Source of the DNA: Sophora flavescens
Lineage: Eukaryota; Streptophyta; Magnoliopsida; Fabales; Fabaceae
Assembly (NCBI GenBank): GCA_030762895.1
Contig: CM061068.1
Span: 155,144,811 to 155,208,810, forward strand
Length of the DNA: 64,000 nucleotides
Reading direction: 5' to 3'
Part shown: positions 32,679 through 44,110 of the stretch, in pieces
How the letters are laid out: the number at the start of each line of letters is the position of its first letter
Position numbering within the stretch: the stretch's first letter is position 1
The notes under the pieces: model-generated
Database searches by the model: none
Seen by the model: the letters and a program-made list of their open reading frames with translations, nothing else
Told to the model about the DNA's origin: nothing
Translations under genes and position numbers: made by a program

Positions 32679-34774
32679 CTAGGCCCCTTGATCCTCGCCT
32701 TCCTCCCCGTGAGTCACGACATCGTCATCCTCATCCTCCATCTCGGCCAATGGAACAAGGATTCCAGCTCGGTTGAAATCCTTGTCCACATCGGCACTGG
32801 AGAAGTCAGCAGTCGGGTTGAAGTGCTGTAGTTGCTTCACGGCTTGGGAGAAACTGTTAACATGCTCCCTCATGATTGAAGCCTCAGCTTCAGCTAGATC
32901 GGCACGGAGCCTCAGGTTCTCCTCCTTCTCGACCTCCAGCAACTTCTGCAGCTCCAGACTGGCCTCCTTCTCGGCCTGCAGCCTATTCACAACGTTCTGC
33001 AGGTTGAACCGGTCGGCCCTTTCCGTCTCTAGCTCGGCTGTTAAGATGGCATGGCCTTCTTCCAGCTGTGCCTTCTGAGCCTTCAACTGACCGATAACTC
33101 GGCCCTGCTCCTCACATTTACCCAAGGCTAGAGAAAGCTCGTCCTTTACCCTTGAGGCTCGAGCCACATCGGCCCTCATTAACTCCATCTTCTTAATGTT
33201 ATCAACAACCTGCTGGCTCCAAAAGCGAGTAATAGAGGCAATCCTGAGGGCATAAGCAGCAGCAACCTCCATGCTCTCTCCTGGCCCTTGCTCCAGCAAA
33301 AGCCGAGCGTCAGAAGGCTTCAACACCTGGCTATCATTCAGCCCGGTAGGATCGAACTCGTTCCCCAGAGCGAGCTAATCTCGGGATTGCAGTTCCCATT
33401 GTACCATTTGGTACCCGGCGCAAGGTCGATTAACCGGGGAACATCGCCCGACCTCATAGCAGCAACAGGAGCTTCTTCAATCATCAGAGGAGAAGGTCTT
33501 CCAGTCGGGGCTTCTGACGTCATGTCTTCTCGGGTCCTCTTCGGAGGCCGGATACTCGGTGCGGAAGTTTCAGCCGCCTTCTGTTTCTTTCCTTTGACGT
33601 TCAAGGCTGATCCGCCCGCTCCTTGGTGGGCTGATTTCTTCATCAAAGCCTTGTAATTGAATTTCCCCATTATCACTGCAAAAAGGAAATCGGTTAAGAA
33701 AGATAAACACGCTATAGGGTAAATTAGCACGTATCAACAAAAAGTTACTTACGGTCAAAATAGCTTGCCGAGTAGAGGAAGCCCTAAGCTTTAAAAGTCT
33801 ACCACAAGGCAATGGCCGAGGACACAGTTTCAGGACCTCGACGTCAGCTCGCTCCTGAGAGGTCATGCAGTCGAGGTCGTATCCAGAAAATTTGGTGGGG
33901 TGTGGTTGCCAATAGAAAGGAAACTTAGGGCTTCCGGACGAATCAAAGAAGACAGACTCGTTACCGACTACAGGTCGAATTTTAACGAAATCTGATTTGA
34001 AGAATTTGTACGAGCTCTTATAGAGCCCAATGACCCCCCTCTCAATTCCACTCAGTGAGATCCAACCGACTCGGTCCCCGAAGCGAACTCGGTAAAAGTA
34101 TAAGAACTTAGGGGCAGTGGCCTCTATTCCTAGCAGGCCGCACAGAATTTGAAAGGCTTTCAGAAATGCCCAGCTATTCGGATGAAGCTGGGTAGGGGCG
34201 ACATTCATGGTTCGCAAAATTTCGCACTCAAACGGACTAAAAGGAATAGAGAGCCCGATGTGTTCAAAGAAGGTCCTATATACATAAGTAAAAGGTGGCT
34301 CGGATTTGGGGGGGGGGGGGGGAGAGAGGAAAACATGCTCATCCTCGCCACAGGGAAGGCATTTTACGATGCCTCGTTTAATCGTAGCCTTGGGTTTTAT
34401 AGCCTCAAGAGAAGCAAAATCCCTAAAATTAGAGTGGAATCCAGCAACAACAGGTTTTACCCAGAAATACCCAGGAATGGTAATTTCTGGGTAAGGAACC
34501 CTAGGCATCCTAGACACACACCGGCGACGCGTGGGAACAACAACGGCGTCTGGAGTAGCAGAGCTCCTCCCAGAAGAAGAAGAAGAAGAAGAGCCCCTGT
34601 CACCCCCGCCGCTGCGAGAAGAAGAGGGAGAAGAATGAGAGCATCCAATCAGATGGAGCTCAGGCTTCACAACCTGAACCCCAGAGGAGGCATTCTAGGA
34701 TGCCTCAAATGAACTCTCCATGAATGAACAAACAGAAATCAAACCTAAGAGAGTTCGAAAGAGCAGCACATACC
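32679..34774 (-). pseudogene. Antisense accessory gene of Tat element T (PF04195-like protein with coiled coil)
   Basis: This gene runs opposite to gag-pol. The first usable ATG is at 34508 (MPRVPYPEITIPGYF); the frame is open upstream to 34670 through a Ser-rich stretch. Motifs such as FSPFECEILRTMNVAP, LHPNSWAFLKAFQILCGLLG and GVIGLYKSSYKFFKSDF resemble the putative gypsy-type transposon domain (Pfam PF04195). A consensus donor (ACC/GTAAGTAAC near 33755) and acceptor (TTTTTGCAG near 33667) suggest an intron, but the flanking frames do not join exactly. The next segment starts MGKFNYKALMKKSAHQG. After one frameshift near 33365 a long coiled coil follows (33300-32830) and an acidic C terminus ending near 32679. 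A second possible intron (34773-34675) lies in the 5' untranslated region. The function is unknown. Such extra ORFs are known in Tat elements. Confidence 0.7.
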
Positions 34775-34870
34775 TTGAAGATAGTATGATTGCTTGGGCT
34801 AGAAAGAGCTCGAGAGTAAGAAAAGTTTAGGGCTTAGAGAAAGGTGAAATCCCGCGCTAGAGGCTCTCCC

Positions 34871-34880
34871 AAATTTATAG
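34871..34880 (-). promoter_or_regulatory. Possible TATA box of the T antisense gene
   Basis: The minus strand reads CTATAAATTT about 100 bases upstream of a GTATGT splice donor at 34773 and about 370 bases upstream of the ATG at 34508. It is in no LTR, so it would be an independent promoter. This is inferred from motif and position only. Confidence 0.45.
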
Positions 34881-35539
34881 GGAAAGCACAATCGTCCTCT
34901 CGACGAATTAATGAGGGTTGTTGGCTGACGACAGTAGGGAAGCGTCCCTTCAAGTCTGACCACATTCGCTAACTAATGGAAAGGTCACACGTGGCAGAAA
35001 CGTCAGAGCATAAACCGCCATCACGGGAAACTAGGAGCACGCCAAAATCCAAAAATCTCGGGAACGATGCCACGAAGGCCACGCGTCGCACAGCGTGACG
35101 TTTCTTTTCCATCTCAAGGCCCAAGAAAGTATGGCGTCAGCACAGAATAAGTAACTACCTCCACCTCGGTTAGCCTCGGCTCCCACGAAAAAGCTTCCAC
35201 GCCATTGGCTCAAAGCTTGGGGGGCTTGTGTATGAGCCGAGATACAGAGTCTGGCGTCCAGAAAGCACCAAGCTCGGTCACACAGCATCAAGCTCGGTCA
35301 CCCAGCATCAAGCTTGGGGGGCTTGTGTATGACCCGAGATACAGAGTCCGGCGTCCAGAAAGCACCAAGCTCGGTCACCCGAGCTTCTCACCGAGTTGGA
35401 GTGTATGTATATGCAGAGTATGAAGCTCGGTCAACTATCTCGGCTGGCCTAAAGACAGAAAAATGAAACCGAGTACCTGAGATCGGCTGACATCATGAAA
35501 GCTTTTACGCCCAATCAGCTCAAAGCTTGAGGGGACTTG
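34881..35539. other. Non-coding region and polypurine tract before the T 3' LTR
   Basis: No gene seen. A segment of about 90 bp is repeated (35215-35285 and 35312-35400; GGCTTGTGTATGAGCCGAGATAC versus GACCCGAGATAC form) with further copies of AGCTCGGTCACCC-like motifs. The purine-rich AGCTTGAGGGGACTTGG ends at 35540 and would prime plus-strand DNA. Confidence 0.6.
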
Positions 35540-36135
35540 GGTACTGGCCGAAGACTAGACCCGGCCACCGAGCTCGGATACCCGGCCCAGTCCGGAAGTT
35601 AAGGGATAAGATATTAAATATTAAATCATGATATTATCTGATTTAACCTTATCCGGTTAAAAGAGATAACATCCCTTAAATTAAGGAATCATATCTCAAA
35701 AGATATTTAAGAGATAAACCAGATCTCTAAAAGATATTTAAGAGATAAACCAGATCTCAAAAGAGATTTAAGAGATAAACCAGATCTCTAAAAGATAGGG
35801 GAATCCTATTATAAAAGGAGGAGTACCCATGATAGAGACTCACTTTTCACTGAACGTCGGTGACTCTCTCTTAAGCGTATTAGAGAAACTAGCATCGACC
35901 AAGAGACTATCAGAGAGTCCTTGCTCCCTAGTATTCATCCGATACAAAATTAAGAGATCAAGATCACCACGGCCAAGGGTTGAATCAAGAACTACGTCTG
36001 GCTTTGATTCCTATTGGGATACGTAGGACCGGAATATCATATTATGTCAAGCCATAGCCTAAAACAACCTCATTTATTCACCCCTGGTTTGACGTTCACG
36101 GCGAGGTTCCGGTAAACCGGATCTCGGCAGGAATA
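35540..36135 (+). repeat. 3' LTR of Tat element T
   Basis: It is a partner of 25839-26423. It is longer mainly because of an 11-base difference near 35905 (agagactatcagagagtcc against atagagtcc). The start reads GGTACTGGCC instead of TGTACTGGCC. The end reads GGAATA instead of GGAACA. Confidence 0.88.
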
Positions 36136-36140
36136 GCATA

Positions 36141-37420
36141 CAAGATCAACAATGAAAGTTCTATTATCAATGGTGACACGACAGTTCTTGCATGCATGGC
36201 AAGTAAGGACATGCTTATTCGTAGGAGTAGACACTAATAAGTCAAGGTCCAACAAAACAACAGGTAAACCAAGGTTCTTGACCCTATCAAGTGATATAAA
36301 TGAATGCGAAGCACCCAAATCATACAATACAGTTAAAGGAACGTCATCAATTAAACACGTACCTTGAATCAGATCATCGGACTCGGAGGCTTCCGCTCCG
36401 CTCAGAGTAAAGACTCTCCCAGTAGTCTTCAATCTGTTGGCTTGCGACGACTGAGTCTTGCCTACACTAGGAGGTTCTGACTTGGTACTGCTGCCATCAC
36501 CACTGCACTCCCTGCTGATGTGCCCCGGCTTACCACACTTGAAACAAATGACCGTGGGCTCCTTGCACTGAGATGAAAAATGATCAGTAGCTCCGCACCT
36601 GCCGCACCTCATAGGCCTGGGAGCACTAAAGGACCCACTCCTAAACCTATCCTGGGAATATTGGGGCTTCTTGCCACTATGCTTGAAATCCCTGCCTGAT
36701 GGAGCGTAGCGCTGCTTTCCCTTATCCCTGACTTCTGTCCTTCTGCTACCCTGACCATCCGACCCCTTAGAACTGGCTGCCCGGAACAAGGATGCATCTT
36801 CATAAATCCGGCACTTGTTGACCAGAGTTGGGAACACCCTGATCTCCTGGTAGCTAATAGCTTGCTTGATCTCCGGATTCAGACCTGCCTCAAACTTTAC
36901 GCACTTGGATCTTTCATCCGCAGCATACTGATATGGCGTGTAGTATCTAGCCAATTCCTCAAACTTGGTAGCATATTCTACCACAGTCATCAATCCCTGT
37001 GTCAGCCTCAAGAACTCTATCTCCTTCTTGTCCCTTATATCTACCGGAAAGTACTTCTCCAAGAACCTCTGTCGGAACACCACCCAAGTAACCGCTGTGT
37101 GTTCAGCCTCCAACCTGTGGCGACAATTATCCCACCAATGTTCTGCCTCCTCTGTCAGCATGAAGGTAGCGAATATCGACACATTGATGATCGTTGCAGT
37201 CCATCTCTCAGAAGATCTTCTCAGTCTCCCGCAACCACATCATGGCTCCTTCTGGATCATACGCACCCTTGAAGGAAGGCGGGTTGTTCTTCTGGAACTT
37301 ATCAAGTCCCTGGAACTCAGCCGGCCCACCGTTGTGATTCTGATTATTCTGTCCGATAGCATGGGCAAGAAGTGCCAATGCATCAGCGATAGCTTGATCG
37401 TTTCGTCCGCGTCCAGCCAT
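36141..37420 (-). pseudogene. gag: Gag and protease N-terminal part of Tekay element A
   Basis: This is the structural gag plus the start of protease. The ATG at 37420 gives MAGRGRNDQAIADALALLA. After WLRETEKIF there is a TGA (about 37213) and a one-base shift near 37190, then the core resumes at IFATFMLTEEAEHWWDNCRH. The core block FRQRFLEKYFPVDIRDKKEIEF is intact. Two zinc knuckles are complete: CGRCGATDHFSSQC and CFKCGKPGHISREC (about 36610-36510). The protease motif reads VLYDLGASHSFIS, with Leu where Tekay proteases have Ser (D-S-G-A). The frame ends at IVDLVC, where element T is inserted, and resumes at 25833. Confidence 0.88.
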
Positions 37421-37572
37421 CAGTTCCTGTACGAGACCAAGACAGTCCTTTAGGCACAGAAACTCGCACACCAGCTTCTACTTGAGCATCATTGTCTATA
37501 CAAGTATAGACATTTAAAACAAGAGTACACATCAGACTCATAACAGACTCATACCACGGCCTGATAGGACAG

Positions 37573-37588
37573 ACCTGCTCTGATACCA
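37573..37588 (-). other. Primer binding site of A (initiator tRNA-Met)
   Basis: Minus strand TGGTATCAGAGCAGGT is complementary to the 3' end of initiator tRNA-Met. It lies five bases inside the 5' LTR (ends at 37594). Confidence 0.9.
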
Positions 37589-37593
37589 CTAAA

Positions 37594-40063
37594 TGTGACA
37601 CCCTTCTACCCCGCATGATAAAGGACATAAAATCCAAAAGTCAATTAAACAGACATGCATAACCTGAATAAGAATTCAGTGAGTTGTCCATGGGTAGAAA
37701 AGTCCCACATGAACCAAGTTTCAAAATAGCGGAAATAAATAAGTTAAAGCAAATAAACATAATAAAACCCAACCCCGATGTCACATACAGAGCTGGTATA
37801 ACCCTTCCGTATAACGGAAATACATCTAAACCAAAAGAATTAAAACATAAAAGCAGGCCCTAACTATGAGTGGCGGCTCCTCAGAGTCACTCCTCTCCGG
37901 GCTGCCCGTCATCCTCTGCAAATGCCGTTCAGGCCAAACACAAGCAACAAACGAAGGGGAGTAAGTTCATGTATACATAATCAGCATAGAGGTAGGAAGC
38001 AAAGTAAATCATACAAGCATGGCATCAACATAGGCATATCGTTTTTAGCATGTATCAACGTACATCAACAACAACATCATCGAATATGCAATGCAATGCA
38101 AGGCACCAACTACTCCGCTACTCCAACTATGCATGTGGATCCAACTAACTCAAGATGACCGACTTCAGAGTTATATATCCGTATTGGCCAATAAACACCA
38201 ACACCAGCAGTCCACCTAACCTCGGGTAGACCTTATGGATAGCCAACGCACCAAACCATGGATTCCTCATCACGGGGGGCCGCGGTTACCAAACCTTGGG
38301 TAACCTACCGTGGATGGCTGGATCACCTTACTCTCGGACGATCTCCCCTATGTCGAACATCTCCCAACAACATCTCCAATGAAATGCATGTCAAACAGCA
38401 GTCAACGGTAAACGCCACCACCTCCGCTTGCACCAACAAGTACTCAAGACTTAACAATAACGTTGCTTGGGCCAATAAGCACCCAAGACTTAACCATCAA
38501 CAGCCATAACAACAACAGCGTTATCCAACACATTATTATGTCAACATATTCATATTAACAACAACAGCAACAACATAATCACAAACCAAACATTATGAAC
38601 ATAAGCATGAATAATCAAATATCCAACAACGACCACTAACATGTTATAATCAACAATCAAAACCTCATACGTATTAAAATCATTTAATAACACATAAATG
38701 CGGGGTTATGGGGACCCCTTTTACTTTACTCTAACTCCAAGCCTATGTAAACACTACCCTTCTCCCCATACCTGGATTGAAGTTCGCGTTTAAAAAGAAG
38801 AAATAAGATCCACTAGGGTCCCTGAGCTTCAAGATTCACCTACGAACACATTGTGAAAGGCACATTGTAAAGAACTTAAAATCGGCATCAATTACCACAA
38901 AATCCGCCACTGTGTTTGCCTTATATCTCACAAACCAGACATTATTTTACCAATTTTAACGATAAGAATAAAGATATACCTTTAATTTATCTTATACAAA
39001 AGTTTCAGATAGATCCAACGGTTAATGAGCACAGGATGATCCTCTCAATTTGACTGGTCTGGAGTTACCCGAGTTGCACTCAAATCCAACTTATAAGATG
39101 AATTACTCTCACTATATGAATTAAACAGAAATTTCCACCGTTGGATATGAATTAATATAAGCCTAGGAACTCTATATGAATTTGGAACAAGATCCAACGG
39201 TATATGTAGAAATACTGAAGGATTTACCGAAACTGTTCCACCAAGTTTCAAGTTTTCAGCAATGGTTGTTTTGGTCTATAGGTTAAGCTTTCTTCTCCTC
39301 TCTTTAAGCATCAATAACCATCCTTTATATAGGCTTAGAGACTCTATAAATCTGCCCAAAATTCGTGCTCCTTGGTGGCCTAATTAATATTCCATGGTTG
39401 GTGAATGTTCTTGCTTTTGTCTCCCACCAAACTTTGATTATTGGTTTTTCTTTCATGATGGGCTCCACTAATCCATAAATCACTCCATGCTTTGCTCCAC
39501 TATGAGTTGTTTTGAGGTGTTATCTGATTGTCCCACCTAATCTTGCACTAATTATGCCATATGATTCCTTCACTTTTCACCTAACCAATAAATGATATTT
39601 CTGACAAATATTTCGAAATCAATTCAATCCTAACAGATATATCTTCAAATAAGCTTTCCAAGTAGTGCTCATATACTTAATTTGGGTTTGAAATGGGTGA
39701 GATAGGCCGAAATTAGTGGAGGTATATCCAAAATCCGCACAAGCTGGCCTGCTCCACAATTGATTATTTTTCACAACCTAAACTTCTGAATTTGATTTAT
39801 ATCTCTTCATTAAAGTTGTAGAAAATTATCTTATCTTTCCAATGCCACAAATATCACCTATATCGAACATCTAGAACTCAATATATGACCAAAACGGTGA
39901 AACATGTTACTAGGACTCTAAAAGGTTTTAGTCTTTCTAAGGCTAAACTTTCCAAAAATGAACTTAGATGCCAAGAACAATCTAAAAACCATATTCAATC
40001 ATATATGTCATATATATATATATAAATATTAAGATTATTTATGAAAGAAAATGGGGTGTTACA
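37594..40063 (-). repeat. 5' LTR of Tekay element A
   Basis: 2470 bp, TGTAACACCC at 40063 to GGGTGTCACA at 37594 on the minus strand. It is the partner of 14636-17162. A (TA)n run (40010-40022) is longer than in the 3' LTR. No gene. Confidence 0.9.
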
Positions 40064-40068
40064 ACCCC

Positions 40069-40465
40069 CATAAGCCACCTATTTATAGTGTCAGGATAGT
40101 ATGTACGACCATGCTTTGTGATGTACGGCCGTGCATAGTTATTTACGAAGTGTTCAACGAATCAAAAATATGTACGGCCGTGCATACTAACAACCAAATT
40201 TGGCCAAAACACCTGAAAAAGACTTGTAGATAATTATCCTAGCTTTCCAACGCATCAAAAATAACCTCAAACGGAGATCTAGAACTCAAGATATGGCCAA
40301 ACGGTGAAATAGGTTACTAGGACTCTAAAAGGATTGAACCTTTCTAAGGCTAAACTTCCCCAAACTTAAACTTAGACATCAAAAATAAACATAACAAGCA
40401 TATACAAACATATATATAACATATATAAACGCATTAAGCTTATTTACGAAAAACGGGGTGTTACA
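40069..40465 (-). repeat. Tekay-type LTR G, piece 3 of 3 (5' end)
   Basis: This completes LTR G. It ends ACGGGGTGTTACA at 40465, that is TGTAACACCCCG on the minus strand, the usual Tekay LTR start. A TATA-like CTATAAATAG (minus) is at 40077-40086. Three copies of TACGGCCGTGCA-type palindromes are at 40103-40192. The three pieces of G sum to about 2.3 kb. Confidence 0.75.
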
Positions 40466-42225
40466 CGAAACCTATAGTCTTGTTAATCTTTCTTTTCTAA
40501 ATTCCAAATTTTGTGAAAATTACTCCTTGCAAAAACACTCTTTGGTTTGTTGGTTGACGAAATATTTTTCAAAGTAAGAAAAGTAATCGATTTTTTGAAA
40601 AGAGGGGAAAAGTTTTTTAAAACGATAACTTACTCAATTCAACCCCCCTTCTTGAGTATTAAGAAGCCAAAACCAACAAGTGGCAGCAGAGCTTTCACTC
40701 TTGTGTAATGCTTAACAGCTTAAGAGGATGGCTTCAAATGACATCTTGGGAGAAGGGGTTTCTTTATCAAGACCCCCTGCATTCAATGGCACTGCCTATA
40801 TGTATTTGAAAGAAAGGATGTTGATATTCATGAGGCAAGTGGTCTTGATGTATTAGATGTTGTTGAGAATGGTCTCTACATCCCTCACACTCTTGATGCA
40901 AATGGCACCAAGAAAGAAAAACTTAGAAGTGAATGGGAAGATGAGGATAAAAAGAGAGTAGGTTATAATGCTAAAGGTAAGAATATTATAACTGTTGCCT
41001 TGAGCTATGATGAATTTTTCAGGATATCAAATTGTCAAACAACAAAGCAAATGTGGGATATACTACAAATGAATCATGAAGGAACAAGTGATGTAAAGAG
41101 AGCAAGAATGAACTCTCTCATGCAAAAGTATGAACTCTTTCACATGAAGAATCGTGAAGACATCAATGATATACAAAGGAGGTTCACTAACATAGTTAAT
41201 TAGCTAAATGGACTTGGAAAGAACATTTCAGATGAACAACAAATCAACAAGGTTATGAGATGTTTGACAAGAGAATGGCAACCAAAGATTACTGCTGTAG
41301 TTGAATCAAAGGACTTAACAACCATGAACATTGCTACACTATTTGGAAAGCTTAAAGAACACGAGATTGAGTTGCATATATTGAATGATCATGAAGAGAA
41401 TGAGAAAAATAAAAGAGGCTTAACAGTTAAAGCACATGTCTCCAAAGAAAGTCTTGATAGTGATGAAGTTGAAGAAGATGATGATTCTGAAGAGTATATG
41501 GGACTGCTGGTTAGAAAATTCAAGAGATTCCTCAAAAGCAAGAAATCCTTCAACAAAAAGCCATCAAATTTATTTTCCAAAAAGAAAACTTCAAAAGTTA
41601 AAAGTTCGACAACAACTACGAAGTGCTATGACTATGGCAAACCTGGACATTACAAGAATGAGTGTCCTAAACTTCAAAAGAAGGACAAGCATGGTAATCA
41701 TGAGTCCAAGGACAATAAGAATAGAAAGCCAAGAAGAGCATACATAGCTTGGGAAGAAAATGACATGGATTCGTCTGAATAATCCGAGGAAGAAGAAGCC
41801 AATCTTTATCTCGAGACTAATCATCAAAGTGACAATGAAGAGGAGGTAAATGAAATTCCTCCTACAAGATGCTTTTGATGAATTGCATAGTCAATATCTG
41901 AAAATTGCTAAGCAATTAATGTCATCTAGGAAAGTCATTGCTAAACAATGTAGTGATTATGCATCTCTTCAAATTAAGAGTAAAGAATTAGAAGCTAAAA
42001 ACAGTAGACTAAGTGCATCTAGTTCTACATATTCTAATTGCAATATTCTGGAAAAAGAAGTGGATACACTGAAAACCACTTTGTCTAAATTTAAAATGGG
42101 AAGATATAATCTAAATGCCATATTAGGATAACAAAAAGGAGTTTATGATAAAGCTGGGATAGGTTATAAACCAGCAATGCATGAAAAGGTTTTTAAGAAA
42201 CTCTTTGTTGCACCTAAAACAACAA
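40466..42225 (+). mobile_element. Ty1/copia (SIRE/Maximus-like) remnant
   Basis: An LTR 3' end (40466-40677, ending GCCAAAACCAACA) is followed by a primer site TGGCAGCAGAGCT (40681-40693) and a decayed gag. It is cut on the left at the G LTR boundary and on the right at an Athila LTR fragment. No protease, integrase or RT remains. Confidence 0.75.
40728..42225 (+). pseudogene. gag: Copia-type gag, broken
   Basis: This is the copia capsid protein. The ATG at 40728 gives MASNDILGEGVSLSRPPAFNG. A frameshift follows near 40805. The core continues with DEFFRISNCQTTKQMWDILQ and RARMNSLMQKYELFHMK. A TAG lies near 41202, then GKNISDEQQINKVMRCL and NIATLFGKLKEHEIEL. The zinc knuckle reads CYDYGKPGHYKNEC, with Tyr replacing the second Cys. 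Past a stop near 41782 a coiled-coil-like stretch is followed by GVYDKAGIGYKPA near 42139-42177, a block typical of SIRE/Maximus gags. It is non-functional. Confidence 0.8.
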
Positions 42226-42639
42226 TTTATATCCTTCAGCATCTGCTCCCGCTCGCGAGGCGAATACTAAAGTGGCGCGAGTTCAAAATTGGGTTCTCGC
42301 GAGACGAGACGATGATTCGCGAGGCGAGACTTCAAATTCCATTCTGTCACGGCCGTGACCTTCATCACGGCTAGACCGTGATAGTCTCTGTCCTTCAGGG
42401 TTTGGATTTCTCGCGAGGCGAGACAGTGATTCACGGGGCGAGGCAGAGAGGATGACATTCCTGACACAGTCAGGCCTTCAGACTCACGAGGCGAGCAGCC
42501 TCTCGCGGGGCTAAAACTTCCAGAATTGCTTGAGGACAGTTAAATCCAAATCTGGGCTAAAACAAGATTGAAACTCAAATAATTAGTGCAAAAACCATGG
42601 TCTTACTAGTTATAACACTAGTCAACCAGAGGCTGATCA
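42226..42639 (-). repeat. Athila-type LTR fragment with two palindrome classes
   Basis: The minus strand starts TGATCAGCCTCTGG at 42639, as in elements B and N, then shares ACTAGTAAGACCATGG-like sequence with B. The rest holds six or so CGCGAGGCGA motifs (42247-42512) and two CACGGCCGTGA motifs (42345-42375). It is cut at about 42226 against copia gag, so only the U3-like part is present. No partner LTR is visible. Confidence 0.75.
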
Positions 42640-44104
42640 CACAACCTTGAACTTCCATCCTTCTTCCTTACAAAAAACACTGGTGCTCCCCATGGTGAAA
42701 CACTTAGTCGGATGAACACCTTCTTAATCATATCACCAAGCTGCTTTTTAAGCTCCACTAACTCCATTAGGGACATTCAATAAGGTGCGATCGATATTGG
42801 TCATGTCCCTGGTATGAGATCTATCGTGAACTCTATCTTCCTCTTATATGGTAACCCCGGCACATCATCGGTAAAAACTTCAAGAAACTCGTATATGCCG
42901 GGAAGCGCTTCTGCTTTCGGAGACTCCTTGGATTCCAGGGAAAATAATACCACGCAATCCTTCGATTGTCCTTCATCCAATCTACTGTCATTGATTGGTA
43001 ATAATCTAGATTGCTTGGAAAAACAAAGGGTTTTGTTTGAACAGTCAAACACTACATGGTTAGCCAAAAGCCAATCCATGCCCAAAATCATATCAATCTG
43101 CTGCATACGCAGACAGACAAGGTCTACAACAAAATTTTTATTCTCTAGAACAATAGGTCAAATACGGCAAACAAAAAAAGTTGTCAATGTATCACCCATA
43201 GAGGTAGACACATTTAAATCATACGGTAAAGATGAAACAGGTAATTGCAAATGATCCATGCACTCTAAGGAAATAAACTAATGCGTAGTCACCGAATCAA
43301 ACAACACAGATAAGAACTTACCAAAAATGAGACACTTACCCTGTATCAGATCAGGATCTCGAACGGATTCAGATCCTCTCATGGCAAACACTCTTCTGTT
43401 GGCTTGAGGTCTGCCTCCTTGTTGGTTTCTTGTCTAAGCTCATGTTCTGACTCCCTGAGCCCTTGCACCTTGCTGTGAAGTTTGAGTCCTCTCCATATTG
43501 CCCTGAGTACAGAAATGGGTAAGATGAACGGTATGTCCACACTGGAAACAGACCACATTATGAAACTAAGGACAATTCTTCATCAGATGTGGTTCTCCAC
43601 ACTTAAAGCATGTCAGGAAACCCGACATATTCTGGCTAGAACTTCCACCCATCATACCAACTGGTTGCTGATTGGGGCAACTATAAGGCTTTGCCCTTTG
43701 TTGGAACCTTCCACCTCTGCCTCTCTGGTTGAAACCTACTCTAACAGGTCAACTGCTTCGTTGCTGGTGCTGAACTGACTTAGTCCTGTCATGACTCTCT
43801 AGAGCAGTGCATATTCCACGCACCATTTTAACTTCCTGAAATAGAAAGTATTATTTCCCACTTGTAAGATATATAATTCAATACATAAACAGTTACATCC
43901 AATATATGTCTTACAAATGCGTAGATAATCATTCTCAAACTTTAAGAATAATTCGCGTATCGGACACTCTACCCATTCTAAGCATAGTTGACATCCAAAT
44001 AGGGATTCAACTCACAGTGTCGGTACTCATCCTACCCCACAGTCCTCACTCCTAATCAGACCTAATCCCACATCCCTGTTTAGAGCAGAACTACTCTGAT
44101 ACCA
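42640..44104 (-). pseudogene. Gag, protease and RT start of gypsy element F, decayed
   Basis: This is the minus-strand remnant of a chromovirus-like element, cut at 42640 in early RT (mirrored by VFFVRKKDG-type sequence). DMILGMDWLLANHVVFDC and VPGLPYKRKIEFTIDLIPGT mark the protease/RT linker (43090-42800). Protease reads LFDSVTTH*F near 43290, where D-S-G-A-T-H-S-F is expected, so Gly is lost and a stop follows. Weak zinc-knuckle traces lie at 43540-43640. The gag part has many breaks. The primer site (about 44088-44104, TGGTATCAGAGTAGTTC on the minus strand) is recognisable with one change from tRNA-Met. It is the most eroded gypsy element here. Confidence 0.75.
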
Positions 44105-44110
44105 CGAAAT

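Larger units (their letters stand above)
25839..36135 (+). mobile_element. Complete Tat-type Ty3/gypsy element T
   Basis: Its LTRs are at 25839-26423 (585 bp) and 35540-36135 (596 bp). The exact target duplication GCATA is at 25834-25838 and 36136-36140. In order the interior has primer site, gag, protease, RT, RNase H, a second (archaeal-like) RNase H, integrase, a 38-bp tandem array and an antisense gene. The second RNase H and an extra ORF between pol and the 3' LTR are hallmarks of the Tat lineage. Terminal bases of the 3' LTR are mutated (TG to GG at 35540; CA to TA at 36135). Several stops and frameshifts make it non-autonomous now. Confidence 0.92.
14636..40063 (-). mobile_element. Full-length Tekay-type chromovirus A, split by two insertions
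   Basis: This is a Ty3/gypsy element on the minus strand. It has a 5' LTR (40063-37594), initiator-Met primer site, gag, protease, RT, RNase H, integrase, chromodomain, polypurine tract and a 3' LTR (17162-14636). The exact 5-bp target duplication ACCCC is at 14631-14635 and 40064-40068. Removing N (17990-23486) and T (25839-36135) with one copy of each target duplication leaves about 9.6 kb in normal order. Stops and frameshifts in gag, RNase H and integrase make it inactive. Confidence 0.9.

Noticed and set aside
34305..34322. Poly-G run as a quadruplex or assembly artefact
   Set aside because: It encodes the Pro run (SPPPPPKSEPP) of the antisense ORF, so ordinary coding explains it.
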